A stretch of DNA of 64,000 nucleotides from a virus. Below the pieces are notes generated by a model. That model was not told where the DNA came from and did no database searches. It worked only from the letters and a program-made list of their open reading frames with translations. Positions 31,008 through 38,867 of the stretch are shown one piece after another; position 1 is the first letter of the stretch, and every line of letters starts with the position of its first letter. The DNA is taken from positions 62,001-126,000 of the IMG/VR virus record IMGVR_UViG_3300042922_001182, one strand, 5' to 3'. The position numbers and the translations under genes were made by a program.

Positions 31008-31733
31008 TTAGTCCCGAACGGGGAGGACGTCGCCGTCCTGGTCGACCCAGCCGACCGCCGTCCTGGTCACGACCACCCCACCCAGGTCGTAGCCAGCCAG
31101 CGTCTCGCCGGTCAGAGAGTCGACGACCCTCGGGACCCCTGTGCTGCTGCACACGAGCAACGGTTCGCCAGGAGCCTCCGGGGCCCGGTCGTCGCCGGTG
31201 CCACTCTCGCTGGTACTTCCGCTGCTCTTTCCTACCTCGCCCTCTTCCGGCTCCTCCTCCGTGGGGATCTCCGAGAAGCGCGCCAACAGGGCGTCCTCCG
31301 GGTCCACGTCGGCGGAGACGGTCGCAGCCCTGGACGTCGGGGCGGCGATGGACGTGTTGCTCGTCTTCGCCGCCTCCATGATCTTGTCGAAGAGCTGGAG
31401 GGCCGTTGCGCCCGCGTCCTCGCTCTCCTTGACCTTGAGGTCCTTGATCTTCATGTCCTGCTGGGTCTTCTTTAGGGCCACCAGCTCCTTGACCATGGAC
31501 AGCTTGGCGTTCTTGGTGGAGGTCATGACCTCCAGCATCCTGGCGATGCTGCCGGGCGTCGCGCCACGGCGATCCGCGAGGAGGCGGTCCAGGACCGTCT
31601 TTCCACTGTCGAACATACCGTCCAGGTCGTCGAGCTCTTTGATGAGCAGGTCCCGCTCGTAGCGGAACGGATCCGCCTCATCGTACGGGTAGCCGTTGTC
31701 GGGCGGGGAGCCCGCGTTCGCGTCCTGCGTCAT
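31008..31733 (-). CDS. Hypothetical acidic coiled-coil protein (possible virion or packaging protein)
   Basis: A 241-residue minus-strand protein. ATG at 31733 has AAGGGAGGGAG upstream. Residues ~20-110 form charged helices (LLIKELDDLDGMFDSGKTVL ... ATPGSIARMLEVMTSTKNA ... TQQDMKIKDLKVKE), loosely like small terminase or other helical packaging proteins. A low-complexity Ser/Glu region follows, then a beta-like C-terminus. It is preceded by an AACA-N6-TAAG element like the prohead protease and sheath genes, suggesting late, virion-related expression. Function not established. Confidence 0.6.
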   Translation of the reverse strand: MTQDANAGSPPDNGYPYDEADPFRYERDLLIKELDDLDGMFDSGKTVLDRLLADRRGATPGSIARMLEVMTSTKNAKLSMVKELVALKKTQQDMKIKDLKVKESEDAGATALQLFDKIMEAAKTSNTSIAAPTSRAATVSADVDPEDALLARFSEIPTEEEPEEGEVGKSSGSTSESGTGDDRAPEAPGEPLLVCSSTGVPRVVDSLTGETLAGYDLGGVVVTRTAVGWVDQDGDVLPVRD

Positions 31734-31771
31734 GGCGTCTCCCTCCCTTTCTCGGATCGCCTGCTGATCCA

Positions 31772-31785
31772 CTTATGATAGTGTT
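31772..31785 (-). promoter_or_regulatory. Candidate late promoter, AACA-N6-TAAG (minus strand)
   Basis: Read on the minus strand: AACA-CTATCA-TAAG, 39 bases before ATG 31733. Confidence 0.5.
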
Positions 31786-31797
31786 AACGGTTTTGTC

Positions 31798-31807
31798 CAC
31801 ATATCAT
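31798..31807 (+). promoter_or_regulatory. Candidate phage promoter, CACATATCAT
   Basis: AT-rich element 40 bases before GTG 31847 and only 12 bases from the opposite-strand AACA-N6-TAAG element. Confidence 0.5.
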
Positions 31808-31846
31808 CCTATCGCACCAGGAAAAGGTCGCGTAAAGGAGAAAGAC

Positions 31847-32410
31847 GTGCATCAACAGATCCATGACATCAGCGGCCTTGAGACCGCCATCAGACTTCAG
31901 CGCGGGACGGAGTACCAACTCGCACCCGGCCAGGAGTTCCAGGGGATGGGCGCAGAGCTCAGGGTCTCCCACATCCCCCTCGGGAGGGCGTGCGGCGCCT
32001 CCTTCGAGGCGACCCCGAGGCAGTTGATCGAGACGAGCTTCCGCTGCCCGGGTTGCGACCCCATGAACGAGGAGTACGGCACCGACATCATCCGTGGGGT
32101 GCTCGACGAGGCGGGGGTGGGTTACACCGAGGGGGCCTTCTTCGAGGGCCTGGTGGGAGAGGACGGGGGAGACCTCGGGTTCGACTTCGAGGTGGAGATC
32201 CCCGGCAGGGAGGACCCCCTCTACATCGCCTTCGCGCCCTCCTACTGCTTCATCAACCACGACCGCATGACCCAGGACTACCAGACACTCAGGGGGTTCG
32301 CCTTCGAGTACGAGATGGACTTCCTGGAGTTCACCTACCAGCAGGAGCCCGCAGGGATCCGCAAGGAGCTCCAGGAGGAGCTAGCCAAGAGATTGACGCC
32401 CGCTCAGTAG
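31847..32410 (+). CDS. Possible degenerate PD-(D/E)XK nuclease-like protein
   Basis: A 187-residue protein; GTG at 31847 follows AAAGGAGAAAG. FRCPGCDPMNEEYGTDIIRG followed by ...GVGYTEGAFFEGL, then LGFDFEVEI and PLYIAFAPSYCF, resembles the family of small phage/homing-type endonucleases. In those a zinc knuckle precedes an E...hFDFh...hIEhDGxQHF core. The FDF aspartate is present, but the place of the catalytic glutamate (IEYDG) reads IAFAP, so activity is doubtful. Weak call. Confidence 0.4.
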   Translation: MHQQIHDISGLETAIRLQRGTEYQLAPGQEFQGMGAELRVSHIPLGRACGASFEATPRQLIETSFRCPGCDPMNEEYGTDIIRGVLDEAGVGYTEGAFFEGLVGEDGGDLGFDFEVEIPGREDPLYIAFAPSYCFINHDRMTQDYQTLRGFAFEYEMDFLEFTYQQEPAGIRKELQEELAKRLTPAQ

Positions 32411-32417
32411 AGCGAGA

Positions 32418-32443
32418 GGGGGGACGAGTTCCCCCCATTTTTT
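32418..32443 (+). terminator. Rho-independent terminator
   Basis: GGGGGGA-CGAGT-TCCCCCC followed by A and seven T's. The next ribosome binding site (GGAGG) follows directly. Confidence 0.75.
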
Positions 32444-32454
32444 TGGAGGAACCA

Positions 32455-33627
32455 ATGAACGCCAAGGAATCCCCCACCGTCCCCCTGCACCTGGTGCTCG
32501 CCATGGTCGGCGGCAACCACGACGACCGAGCGCGGATCCTCTCCTCGGCCCCTATCTTCCTGGACTACGGCACAGTCTCGGGTCTGGAGGAGCTGGCCAA
32601 GGCCCTCGACTTCATGGGCCAGAAGTCCGACCGCTGGAGGAAGGCCCAGTACTTCGCCAAGATGGAGTTCCTGCGCCTCGGCGGCTGGCGCTTCCTGGAC
32701 CGATACGGCGACCCGTCGTCGTACGGCGCGATGGCAAAGATGGTCTTCCTCGACGACTGCCCTGAGTACGAGCTATTCGAGAAGCTGGTCTCCAACCCCT
32801 ACGCCCCCATGATCTCGGAGCAGGCCTACCGGCAGCTGCTGGAGGAGCTGGACCGGCCCCAGCAGCGGATCGCCTACCCCGAGATCCCCCTCCCCGAGGG
32901 CTACGTCGTCGTCAAGGCCCCCGCCTTCGAGGAGGACCCCCGAGACATGATCAGCCCCGGGGGCTACGAGGAGGCACTGACGAAGGCCGGTATGGAGACG
33001 GTCGTTCTGGAGGAGACCGTGGCCCAGGTGGAGCCCACCCCTCTGGCCGTCGTCTTCCCGCCCAGGAACCCCGAGCTGGACCGGAACCCCCCTCCGTCAC
33101 CCTACCACACGGCGTCCCCGGAGCCCGTCGTCTCCACCGCCACCACCATCTTCCGCTCCAGCCAGAAGATCGTGCTCGACGGCGAGTGGTGGGTGGAGGC
33201 CAACCCCAACATCACCGCAGGCGAGTTCCTCAAGAAGACGCATCCCGATAACACCCGCGTCCTGGTCGAGGTGCTCCGCGACGGAAGCCAGGTCGCCGTC
33301 CACAGGGACGACCGGATCTTCTTCCACAGCAACGTGTTCCGGGTCTTCCGGCTCTACGAGCAGGAGAACGGTGAGCCCAAGAAGATCGCACCCGCCGTGT
33401 TCATGTACGGTCTGGATGGCGAGATGGTCGTTGCCTCAAAGCGGATCATGACTGCCGAAGAGATCCTGAAGGACAACGGCTGGGATCCGGAGCTGTTCTA
33501 CCTCGTCGAGCTACTGGGCAGCAGCCAGCAGGAGAGCTACGAGAACAAGAACGGCACCGAGTTCGACTTCGCCCTGCCGGACCACAGGCGCCTCGTCGCC
33601 GTCTACTGTGGTTCTACCGCCAACTAG
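32455..33627 (+). CDS. Protein with two tandem ubiquitin-like (beta-grasp) repeats
   Basis: A 390-residue protein; ATG at 32455 follows TGGAGGAACCA. The N-terminal ~150 residues are helical, followed by a proline-rich linker (about 195-235). The C-terminus has two homologous ~70-residue repeats at about 236-300 and 313-385. Both contain LDGE, a V strand, an (I/M)TAxExLK helix, a VLVEVL/YLVELL strand and a final hydrophobic strand. Order and length resemble the bacterial Multiubiquitin family (tandem beta-grasp domains linked to E1/E2/JAB-type systems), a tentative match. There is no C-terminal di-glycine (ends CGSTAN) and no conjugation enzyme nearby. Confidence 0.55.
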   Translation: MNAKESPTVPLHLVLAMVGGNHDDRARILSSAPIFLDYGTVSGLEELAKALDFMGQKSDRWRKAQYFAKMEFLRLGGWRFLDRYGDPSSYGAMAKMVFLDDCPEYELFEKLVSNPYAPMISEQAYRQLLEELDRPQQRIAYPEIPLPEGYVVVKAPAFEEDPRDMISPGGYEEALTKAGMETVVLEETVAQVEPTPLAVVFPPRNPELDRNPPPSPYHTASPEPVVSTATTIFRSSQKIVLDGEWWVEANPNITAGEFLKKTHPDNTRVLVEVLRDGSQVAVHRDDRIFFHSNVFRVFRLYEQENGEPKKIAPAVFMYGLDGEMVVASKRIMTAEEILKDNGWDPELFYLVELLGSSQQESYENKNGTEFDFALPDHRRLVAVYCGSTAN

Positions 33628-33637
33628 GAAGGACACC

Positions 33638-34168
33638 ATGAAAGCTTACGTCACCATAGGTCTCCCCGGATCGGGGAAGACCACGTTCGTCAACGAGTTC
33701 CTGCCCAACGCGGTGAACCTGAACCTGGATGACTACCGGGCGATGGTGGGCACCGGGCCCCACGACATGCAGGCCTCCAGGGAGGCCGCCGCACGGCGGG
33801 ACCTGGACCTCCGGGTCGCCGCCTCGGAGGGCCGGGACGTCGCCATCAGCGACACCAACATGAGCAAGAAGTACAGGCTCCCGCTGATCCACATGCTCCG
33901 GGGTCTGGGCTACGAGGTGATCTTCGTGCTGTTCGACGTCGGGTGCGCAGTCTGCTGCACCCGGCAGTCCGATAGGCCGGTTGAACAGCAAGTGCCGTAC
34001 GAGGCCATCAGGAGCATGGACAAGCGCTTCTTCGAAGACGGCGCTTTCAGCACCGACGAGTACGACCGAATCATCAACATCGTCCCTTCCTACTCAGGGA
34101 GGCTGTTCGACAGCAAGCCTCCTACCATAACGATGAGGAGCGGCGGCTTCCCGTGGTGCGTCACATGA
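33638..34168 (+). CDS. P-loop kinase, polynucleotide 5'-kinase-like
   Basis: A 176-residue protein; ATG at 33638 follows AGGAAGGACACC. Walker A GLPGSGKTT (residues 8-16), then NLNLDDYR with the aspartate expected of T4 Pnk-like kinases, and VAISDTNMSKKYR, the strand and DTN motif after the second core segment. An R-rich lid follows later (CTRQSDRPVEQQVPYE). Resembles the kinase domain of T4 polynucleotide kinase without the phosphatase domain. Substrate (DNA/RNA ends or another small molecule) is unproven. Confidence 0.75.
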   Translation: MKAYVTIGLPGSGKTTFVNEFLPNAVNLNLDDYRAMVGTGPHDMQASREAAARRDLDLRVAASEGRDVAISDTNMSKKYRLPLIHMLRGLGYEVIFVLFDVGCAVCCTRQSDRPVEQQVPYEAIRSMDKRFFEDGAFSTDEYDRIINIVPSYSGRLFDSKPPTITMRSGGFPWCVT

Positions 34169-34848
34169 CGGACGACAAAGGGCTGGACTTCCAGCAGGCG
34201 CAGAAGCGCCGGGTTGCCGACACGGTGATGAAGGAGCTGGGGCTCAACGCGGAGGACCTCGCCGCCGTGGCCGAGACGGCGCCGAAGGAGATCCGCGACG
34301 CCTTCTACGACTGCCTCCAGCGCAACGCGATGTACAAGAGCATCGGCAGGCAGCGGGCGGCGGAGGAGGAGGCGAGCGGGACCCCTGGCGACAGGTGCTG
34401 CAACGTGGTGTGCCCCAGCTTCAAGCAGAGCGAGTTCGAGGTGGAGACCCCCACCGAGGGCGGCTGCATCCGCATCTCTTGCACCGGGAAGCAGAACTAC
34501 TGCACGGGAGGCGTCGACAGGGCGCAGGGCTGCACCCACAGGATGAAGGAGATGCCCCCGAGCGACCCGTTCCGCTCCGACATCCCCTCCCACCAGGAGG
34601 CGGTCAACATGCTCATGCGGGCGGGTCTCCTGGAGCCGGACGAGTTCGGCCACTTCAACGGCACCGACCTCGCCCACAGGGCGGCGACGCGCTCCCTGTG
34701 GTGGGCCTATGTCGATCTCCTTGCAGAGACGGGTAAGATCCCCATCATCAACTGGACGGATGAAGACGGCGTGCAGCTCCCCGACAGGGGGGCCGTGGCC
34801 CAAGCCGCCAAGCACCACCTTTTCGGGGGCGAGACCCCCGCCAGCTAG
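34153..34848 (+). CDS. Cysteine-rich hypothetical protein
   Basis: A 231-residue protein, from GTG 34153 (GAGGAG twelve bases upstream) or ATG 34165, which overlaps the preceding stop as ATGA. The middle holds a cysteine cluster (CCNVVCPSFK ... GGCIRISCTGKQNYC ... GCTH, about residues 80-130) that probably binds metal. The rest is helical. No family recognised. Confidence 0.65.
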   Translation: MVRHMTDDKGLDFQQAQKRRVADTVMKELGLNAEDLAAVAETAPKEIRDAFYDCLQRNAMYKSIGRQRAAEEEASGTPGDRCCNVVCPSFKQSEFEVETPTEGGCIRISCTGKQNYCTGGVDRAQGCTHRMKEMPPSDPFRSDIPSHQEAVNMLMRAGLLEPDEFGHFNGTDLAHRAATRSLWWAYVDLLAETGKIPIINWTDEDGVQLPDRGAVAQAAKHHLFGGETPAS

Positions 34849-34852
34849 AAAC

Positions 34853-34885
34853 GCCGGAAACCGTCCCACCCGGACGGTTTCCGGC
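34853..34885 (+). terminator. Hairpin terminator
   Basis: GCCGGAAACCGTCC-CACCC-GGACGGTTTCCGGC, 14 perfect pairs, four bases after the stop codon; no T-tract. Confidence 0.6.
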
Positions 34886-35056
34886 ACAAACCCCCGCTTG
34901 CCCACTTGCGTTTCGCCACGTTCGCGGCCCCAAAACCTCCGTTTCGGCCGGTGCGGGCCCCCTCCGGCCCCGCCATACTTGGGGCCGTGGACCTGAGGAA
35001 ACGCCCCGGCGGGGTCCACCGGGAGAGAGACCGGGGCAGGAGAAAGGAGGCCACGA

Positions 35057-35830
35057 ATGGCCACTCGACGCAAGAGCATGAACACCTGGCAGGGCACCGG
35101 CTGGGAGCAGGAAGCCGGTCAAGACCCGACTCGACGGGGCGCCCCGGCGGCAAGGGCCCGAGGCGGCATGGACGAGTTCCTGTCGCACGAGGCCCCGCAG
35201 GAGGAGCTGGACAAGCTCGCCCAGGCGGGCGTCTCCCGCGAGGACGTGGACAGCCGCGTCTTCGCCCAGGAGCAGGGCGGTGGCGGCGGCGGCGGCTACA
35301 TGGCCGAGGCCGTCCAGACCGGCCCGCGCCCGCTCCCCGGCCGCACCGGCCAGGTCCAGCAGCGGCGCCAGGCCGTCCCCGGCCCCGTGACCTGGGTGCC
35401 CGAGGAGCAGGCGGCTCAGTACGAGGAGGAGTACGAGGAGCAGGAGCGCCCGCGCCTCGCCGGTCGAGTCCGCGCCACCGGCCCGGTGGCGATCGGCCCG
35501 CACGGCGAGGAGGTCCACGTCCCGGTGATGCGCGGCCTGCCCATGCGCACCTACAGCGAGCAGCCCCGAGTGGCCGTCCAGCTGTTCGAGGACGAGGAGC
35601 TCCAGTTCGACTACGAGCACGGCAAGCGCGTCTCGATCCCCATCACCGGCCGGTTCTACAACATGATCGGCAAGATGGGCGGCGAGATCCGCAAGCAGCA
35701 GCTCGGCCCCGAGGGCTACAGCCGCATGGGCAAGATGGGCGGCGACAAGGTGGCCCGGATGTACCGGGCGGCTCAGCAGGCCGAGCGCCAGCGCATCGAG
35801 GCGGCCCGCAGCGGCCGGAGGACGAGGTAG
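35057..35830 (+). CDS. Protein with C-terminal KGG-like repeats
   Basis: A 257-residue protein; ATG at 35057 follows AGAAAGGAGG. Low-complexity N-terminal half with a glycine run (GGGGGGG, about residue 75) and an acidic EEYEEQE patch. The C-terminus has GKMGGEIRKQQLGPEGYSRM followed by GKMGGDKV, i.e. two GKMGG motifs spaced like the KGG (stress-induced acidophilic) repeats of bacterial small stress proteins. Arginine-rich end. Function unknown; DNA or RNA binding is conceivable from its charge. Confidence 0.65.
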   Translation: MATRRKSMNTWQGTGWEQEAGQDPTRRGAPAARARGGMDEFLSHEAPQEELDKLAQAGVSREDVDSRVFAQEQGGGGGGGYMAEAVQTGPRPLPGRTGQVQQRRQAVPGPVTWVPEEQAAQYEEEYEEQERPRLAGRVRATGPVAIGPHGEEVHVPVMRGLPMRTYSEQPRVAVQLFEDEELQFDYEHGKRVSIPITGRFYNMIGKMGGEIRKQQLGPEGYSRMGKMGGDKVARMYRAAQQAERQRIEAARSGRRTR

Positions 35831-35870
35831 AGGAAGGGGGCGAGACACCAACCTAACCCGCTGCGCAGTG

Positions 35871-35900
35871 GGGGGACGGCAGGGATGCCGTCCCCCTTTT
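35871..35900 (+). terminator. Rho-independent terminator
   Basis: GGGGGACGGCA-GGGA-TGCCGTCCCCC followed by TTTT; a promoter-like element starts five bases later. Confidence 0.75.
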
Positions 35901-35904
35901 CACG

Positions 35905-35914
35905 CACATATTAT
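35905..35914 (+). promoter_or_regulatory. Candidate phage promoter, CACATATTAT
   Basis: Immediately follows a terminator and precedes ATG 35960 by 45 bases, exactly the layout expected of the start of a new transcription unit. Confidence 0.6.
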
Positions 35915-35959
35915 GCCCTTGACAACGGTTTGCTGACTACGGAAAGAGGTATTTCCAAC

Positions 35960-36205
35960 ATGGTGATCATCAACGGAAACAAGAGCGTCTACGACAAGGA
36001 CGCCCTCCTGGCGCTCTACTTCGCGATCGCCCGTGGCGACTACATCCTCGTGGATACCACCAAGATGCTGTACGCCAACGGCCAAGGGTTCTCCACCGTC
36101 GACGAAGGGGTTTCTACGATCCTGCTCGATGCCAAGGCGACCGCCCGCCGTGTCGCCAACATCGTCGAGGAGCGGGCCAAGGATCTCATCAAGGAGAAGG
36201 ACTAG
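35960..36205 (+). CDS. Hypothetical small protein
   Basis: An 81-residue protein; ATG at 35960 follows GGAAAGAGG. First gene of the long plus-strand run. Central hydrophobic helix (DALLALYFAIARGDYILV) and a charged C-terminal helix. No family recognised. Confidence 0.65.
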   Translation: MVIINGNKSVYDKDALLALYFAIARGDYILVDTTKMLYANGQGFSTVDEGVSTILLDAKATARRVANIVEERAKDLIKEKD

Positions 36206-36206
36206 C

Positions 36207-36563
36207 ATGGATAAAGAGAAGCGTCTCTCTGAGCTCGTGTCCCGCTGGAAGTTCATCGCCGCACTCCAGAAGGAGATGCGGGACACCATCACCGCCCGTA
36301 TCGCGACGGAGGATGATGCGCGAATCAAGGTGCTGCAGCTGCCGCCGGGGAGCTACCGCGTCTACAAGGACATCATGCTCCACAAGCTGGGTCTGAACAT
36401 CACCACCGGCTCCGCCGAGGCCATGCTCCGGATCGGCGACATCGCCGTGAACGGCATCCCCATCGTCGAGCGCCAGGACTGGGTCGATGTCCACGCCGGT
36501 GGCATCGTGGTGATCACGGTGCAGAATACGGACTTCATCATCCAAGGCGTAAAAGCCACGTAA
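36207..36563 (+). CDS. S4-like RNA-binding domain protein (tentative)
   Basis: A 118-residue protein; ATG at 36207 one base after the preceding stop, with AAGGAGAAGG upstream. Residues ~58-112 (MLHKLGLNITTGSAEAMLRI then GDIAVNGIPI ... HAGGIVVITVQN) follow the S4 fold pattern seen in rRNA-binding proteins and TyrRS (L...G...S..EA...I..G.V.VNG..V......V..GD.I.V). The substitution of the usual arginines makes this a weak call. Confidence 0.5.
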   Translation: MDKEKRLSELVSRWKFIAALQKEMRDTITARIATEDDARIKVLQLPPGSYRVYKDIMLHKLGLNITTGSAEAMLRIGDIAVNGIPIVERQDWVDVHAGGIVVITVQNTDFIIQGVKAT

Positions 36564-36582
36564 AGGAAAGGAAACAGAACAC

Positions 36583-37014
36583 ATGGGAATCACACTGCTC
36601 CGGGAGGCCATCGAGCCCCACATCAAGGAGGTGGAGGAGTCGCACGCCGCAGTCATCAAGGAGAACGACGTCGACGGCCCCGGCGAGATGGAGCCGGACG
36701 CCTTCGACCACGTCAACCTGGTGATGGCGATGTTCGAGTTCGTGCCCCAGGACGTCCGCGACGAGCTGGACAAGCTCCCCGGTCGGGCCTTCGAGGACGA
36801 CAAGCCGCGAATCGGCCAATGGGGGACCATCGATCTCAGTGAGAACACCGTCGAGGCCGTCTTCGCCAAGTACTTCGGCGTCCCCCTGGACCTCATGCTC
36901 GGGCTGGAGCTCATCTCCCGGGTGGCGGAGCTCACCCCGGACCCCGTCTCCGAGATCGAGCACGTACGGCAGTACCTCGACCTCTACGAGCGGCTCCACC
37001 CTCAGTACAAATAG
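36583..37014 (+). CDS. Hypothetical acidic protein
   Basis: A 143-residue acidic, helical protein; ATG at 36583 follows AAAGGAAAGGAAAC. No family recognised. Confidence 0.65.
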   Translation: MGITLLREAIEPHIKEVEESHAAVIKENDVDGPGEMEPDAFDHVNLVMAMFEFVPQDVRDELDKLPGRAFEDDKPRIGQWGTIDLSENTVEAVFAKYFGVPLDLMLGLELISRVAELTPDPVSEIEHVRQYLDLYERLHPQYK

Positions 37015-37026
37015 GAGGAATGAACC

Positions 37027-37404
37027 TTGATCATCAACCCCACCTACAGGCAGAAGAAGCCCGCGAACGCCGTCGTTGCGATCATGCGGGTCGAGAAGAA
37101 GGCGACCAAGAACGTCATCGTCTTCTTCCCCGAGTTACCCTTCGGCACGGATGAGAACGGGTACGTCCTGTGCAAGGCGTTCAACGCCACGACCGGGACC
37201 TGGTTCGGCGCCCACTACAAGCAGTGGCTCAGCCGCACCGAGACCGCCGACGAGGAACAGCGCAACCAGGCCGACGCAGCTCTGCTCCTCAGCGGGTTCA
37301 CCTCCCCTATGTGGTGGGTCATCGCCACCAACCACATGCACCCCCGAAACCTGATCGCCAACTGGAACGAGGAGCAGAGGCGCTCCCAGGCCAAGGGGGA
37401 GTAG
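37027..37404 (+). CDS. Hypothetical protein
   Basis: A 125-residue protein from TTG 37027 with AGGAGGAATG upstream. N-terminal strand-rich segment (AVVAIMRVEKKATKNVIVFF) and a tryptophan-containing middle (SPMWWVIATNH). No family recognised. Confidence 0.65.
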   Translation: MIINPTYRQKKPANAVVAIMRVEKKATKNVIVFFPELPFGTDENGYVLCKAFNATTGTWFGAHYKQWLSRTETADEEQRNQADAALLLSGFTSPMWWVIATNHMHPRNLIANWNEEQRRSQAKGE

Positions 37405-37408
37405 GCCC

Positions 37409-37636
37409 GTGGACATGCCGATGAGGGTCGAGGCCACCTTCGACCCCGCAGACCCCGCCGACCTGAGCCCCCACGCCCCGGCCGTGGGCGAGCGCCACAC
37501 CTTCGCCCGCTACCGGGTCGCGGAGGAGGGCCCTTACGCTGGGCAGTGGACCTGGACGCACGTCCGCAGCGACGGCACCGGGGGCACCTGGGTGCCTGAG
37601 TGCGACCTGAAGGACATCAAGGAGGTGTCGAAGTGA
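37409..37636 (+). CDS. Hypothetical small protein
   Basis: A 75-residue protein from GTG 37409, four bases after the previous stop; its stop overlaps the next start (GTGA). Beta-like, with aromatic residues (GQWTWTHVRSDG). No family recognised. Confidence 0.6.
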   Translation: MDMPMRVEATFDPADPADLSPHAPAVGERHTFARYRVAEEGPYAGQWTWTHVRSDGTGGTWVPECDLKDIKEVSK

Positions 37637-38232
37637 AGAACGGACCAGTGACGAGGGAGGACCCCAAGGAGAAGGACCCCCTCATCAGATCAAGGGCCCC
37701 TATCATCAGCGTCGTGACGGTCGATTCTGGTCGAGAGGCCACTGAGATCCTCGACAAGGGCGATATCATCCAGTCCATCGGCGTCCCCGAGGCGAAGATG
37801 CTCAAATTCGTCAAGAGGGGCGATTGGATAGTCCTGAACGTCCGGGGCCACGGCGTGGTCATGGCCGGGAAGGTCACCCACGACGGGGACCCGGAGAGCG
37901 CCTCCTGGTGCTACGCCGGGACGGTGTCGCTGGACATCCAGGACGACCTGATGACCCCGGAGGAGCTGGGGCCGATCCTGGAGGGGAACGCCGCCAAGGG
38001 GCTCTTCGACATCGCCGCCAGGGGGCGGTACGGCCGCTTCTCGCTGCCGGACGACGCCCCGAGGTTCGTCGAGCTAATCGGACACACATCATTCATGCGG
38101 GAGGACATCGTCCGCGCCCTCATGAAGCGCTTGGACGCCGCTATCCGGGTCAAGGAGACCCCGGAGGAGAAGAAGCAGCGGATCCAGTCCCAGTTCTCCC
38201 ACCTGAAGAAGAAAGAAAGGAACGACCAATGA
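37633..38232 (+). CDS. Hypothetical protein
   Basis: A 199-residue protein from GTG 37633 (GTGA overlap) with AAGGAGG upstream. Beta-rich N-terminal half (IISVVTVDSGREATEILDKG, WIVLNVRGHGVVMAGKV), C-terminal basic helix (KKQRIQSQFSHLKKKE). No family recognised. Confidence 0.7.
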   Translation: MKNGPVTREDPKEKDPLIRSRAPIISVVTVDSGREATEILDKGDIIQSIGVPEAKMLKFVKRGDWIVLNVRGHGVVMAGKVTHDGDPESASWCYAGTVSLDIQDDLMTPEELGPILEGNAAKGLFDIAARGRYGRFSLPDDAPRFVELIGHTSFMREDIVRALMKRLDAAIRVKETPEEKKQRIQSQFSHLKKKERNDQ

Positions 38233-38867
38233 TTCGAGTCACGACTCCCGAGGCGGCCATCGCCATCGCGGAGCAGAACGCCCCCGGTAGCCGGTACGAC
38301 GTCATCCTCAGGGCCGTCGCCGCCCGCCTGGAGGAGCTGAAGGACGCCTTCGCCTCCGAGGGGGTCGAGTACGACCCCGAGGAGCACGGGGCCGTCAAGG
38401 TCATGGACCACCCCGACGACTTCGACAAGGAAGAGGAGGGCGGCGCTGCCCCCGTCTCGCAGCGCATCTTCGAATCCATCACCTGGCATCCCGATCCCAT
38501 CGGGGTCGGCGGTTACTGGCAGCTGATTCAGCTCGGTGACGGCGACGCCTCCGAGACCTACATCGTCCCCAAGGGGCACCTCTACGCGGACGACGAGAAG
38601 TGGCTGGAGGAGCAGGTCCCCTCCGTCGAGCTGGCCTTAACGAACGGAGGCCCCTTGGTCGACAAGCTCTGCGACAAGTTCCGCGATAGTTCCTTCGAGA
38701 CCTTCAGCCAGGGGTTCGCCGAGGAGTACAACCACCTCGCCGAGTACAACCGGGACATGGAGCTCCCCCGCGACGAAGCGTCTTACATGGCGCTCGCAAC
38801 CCCCATCTACGAGAGCCTGAAGAAGGAGCTCTACCCCAACTTGGAGGCCGACACCGATGGCGACTAA
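38229..38867 (+). CDS. Hypothetical acidic protein
   Basis: A 212-residue protein starting in an ATGA overlap, with AAAGGAACGA upstream. Acidic patch (DDFDKEEEGG, about residues 66-75) between two globular-looking parts. No family recognised. Confidence 0.7.
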   Translation: MIRVTTPEAAIAIAEQNAPGSRYDVILRAVAARLEELKDAFASEGVEYDPEEHGAVKVMDHPDDFDKEEEGGAAPVSQRIFESITWHPDPIGVGGYWQLIQLGDGDASETYIVPKGHLYADDEKWLEEQVPSVELALTNGGPLVDKLCDKFRDSSFETFSQGFAEEYNHLAEYNRDMELPRDEASYMALATPIYESLKKELYPNLEADTDGD

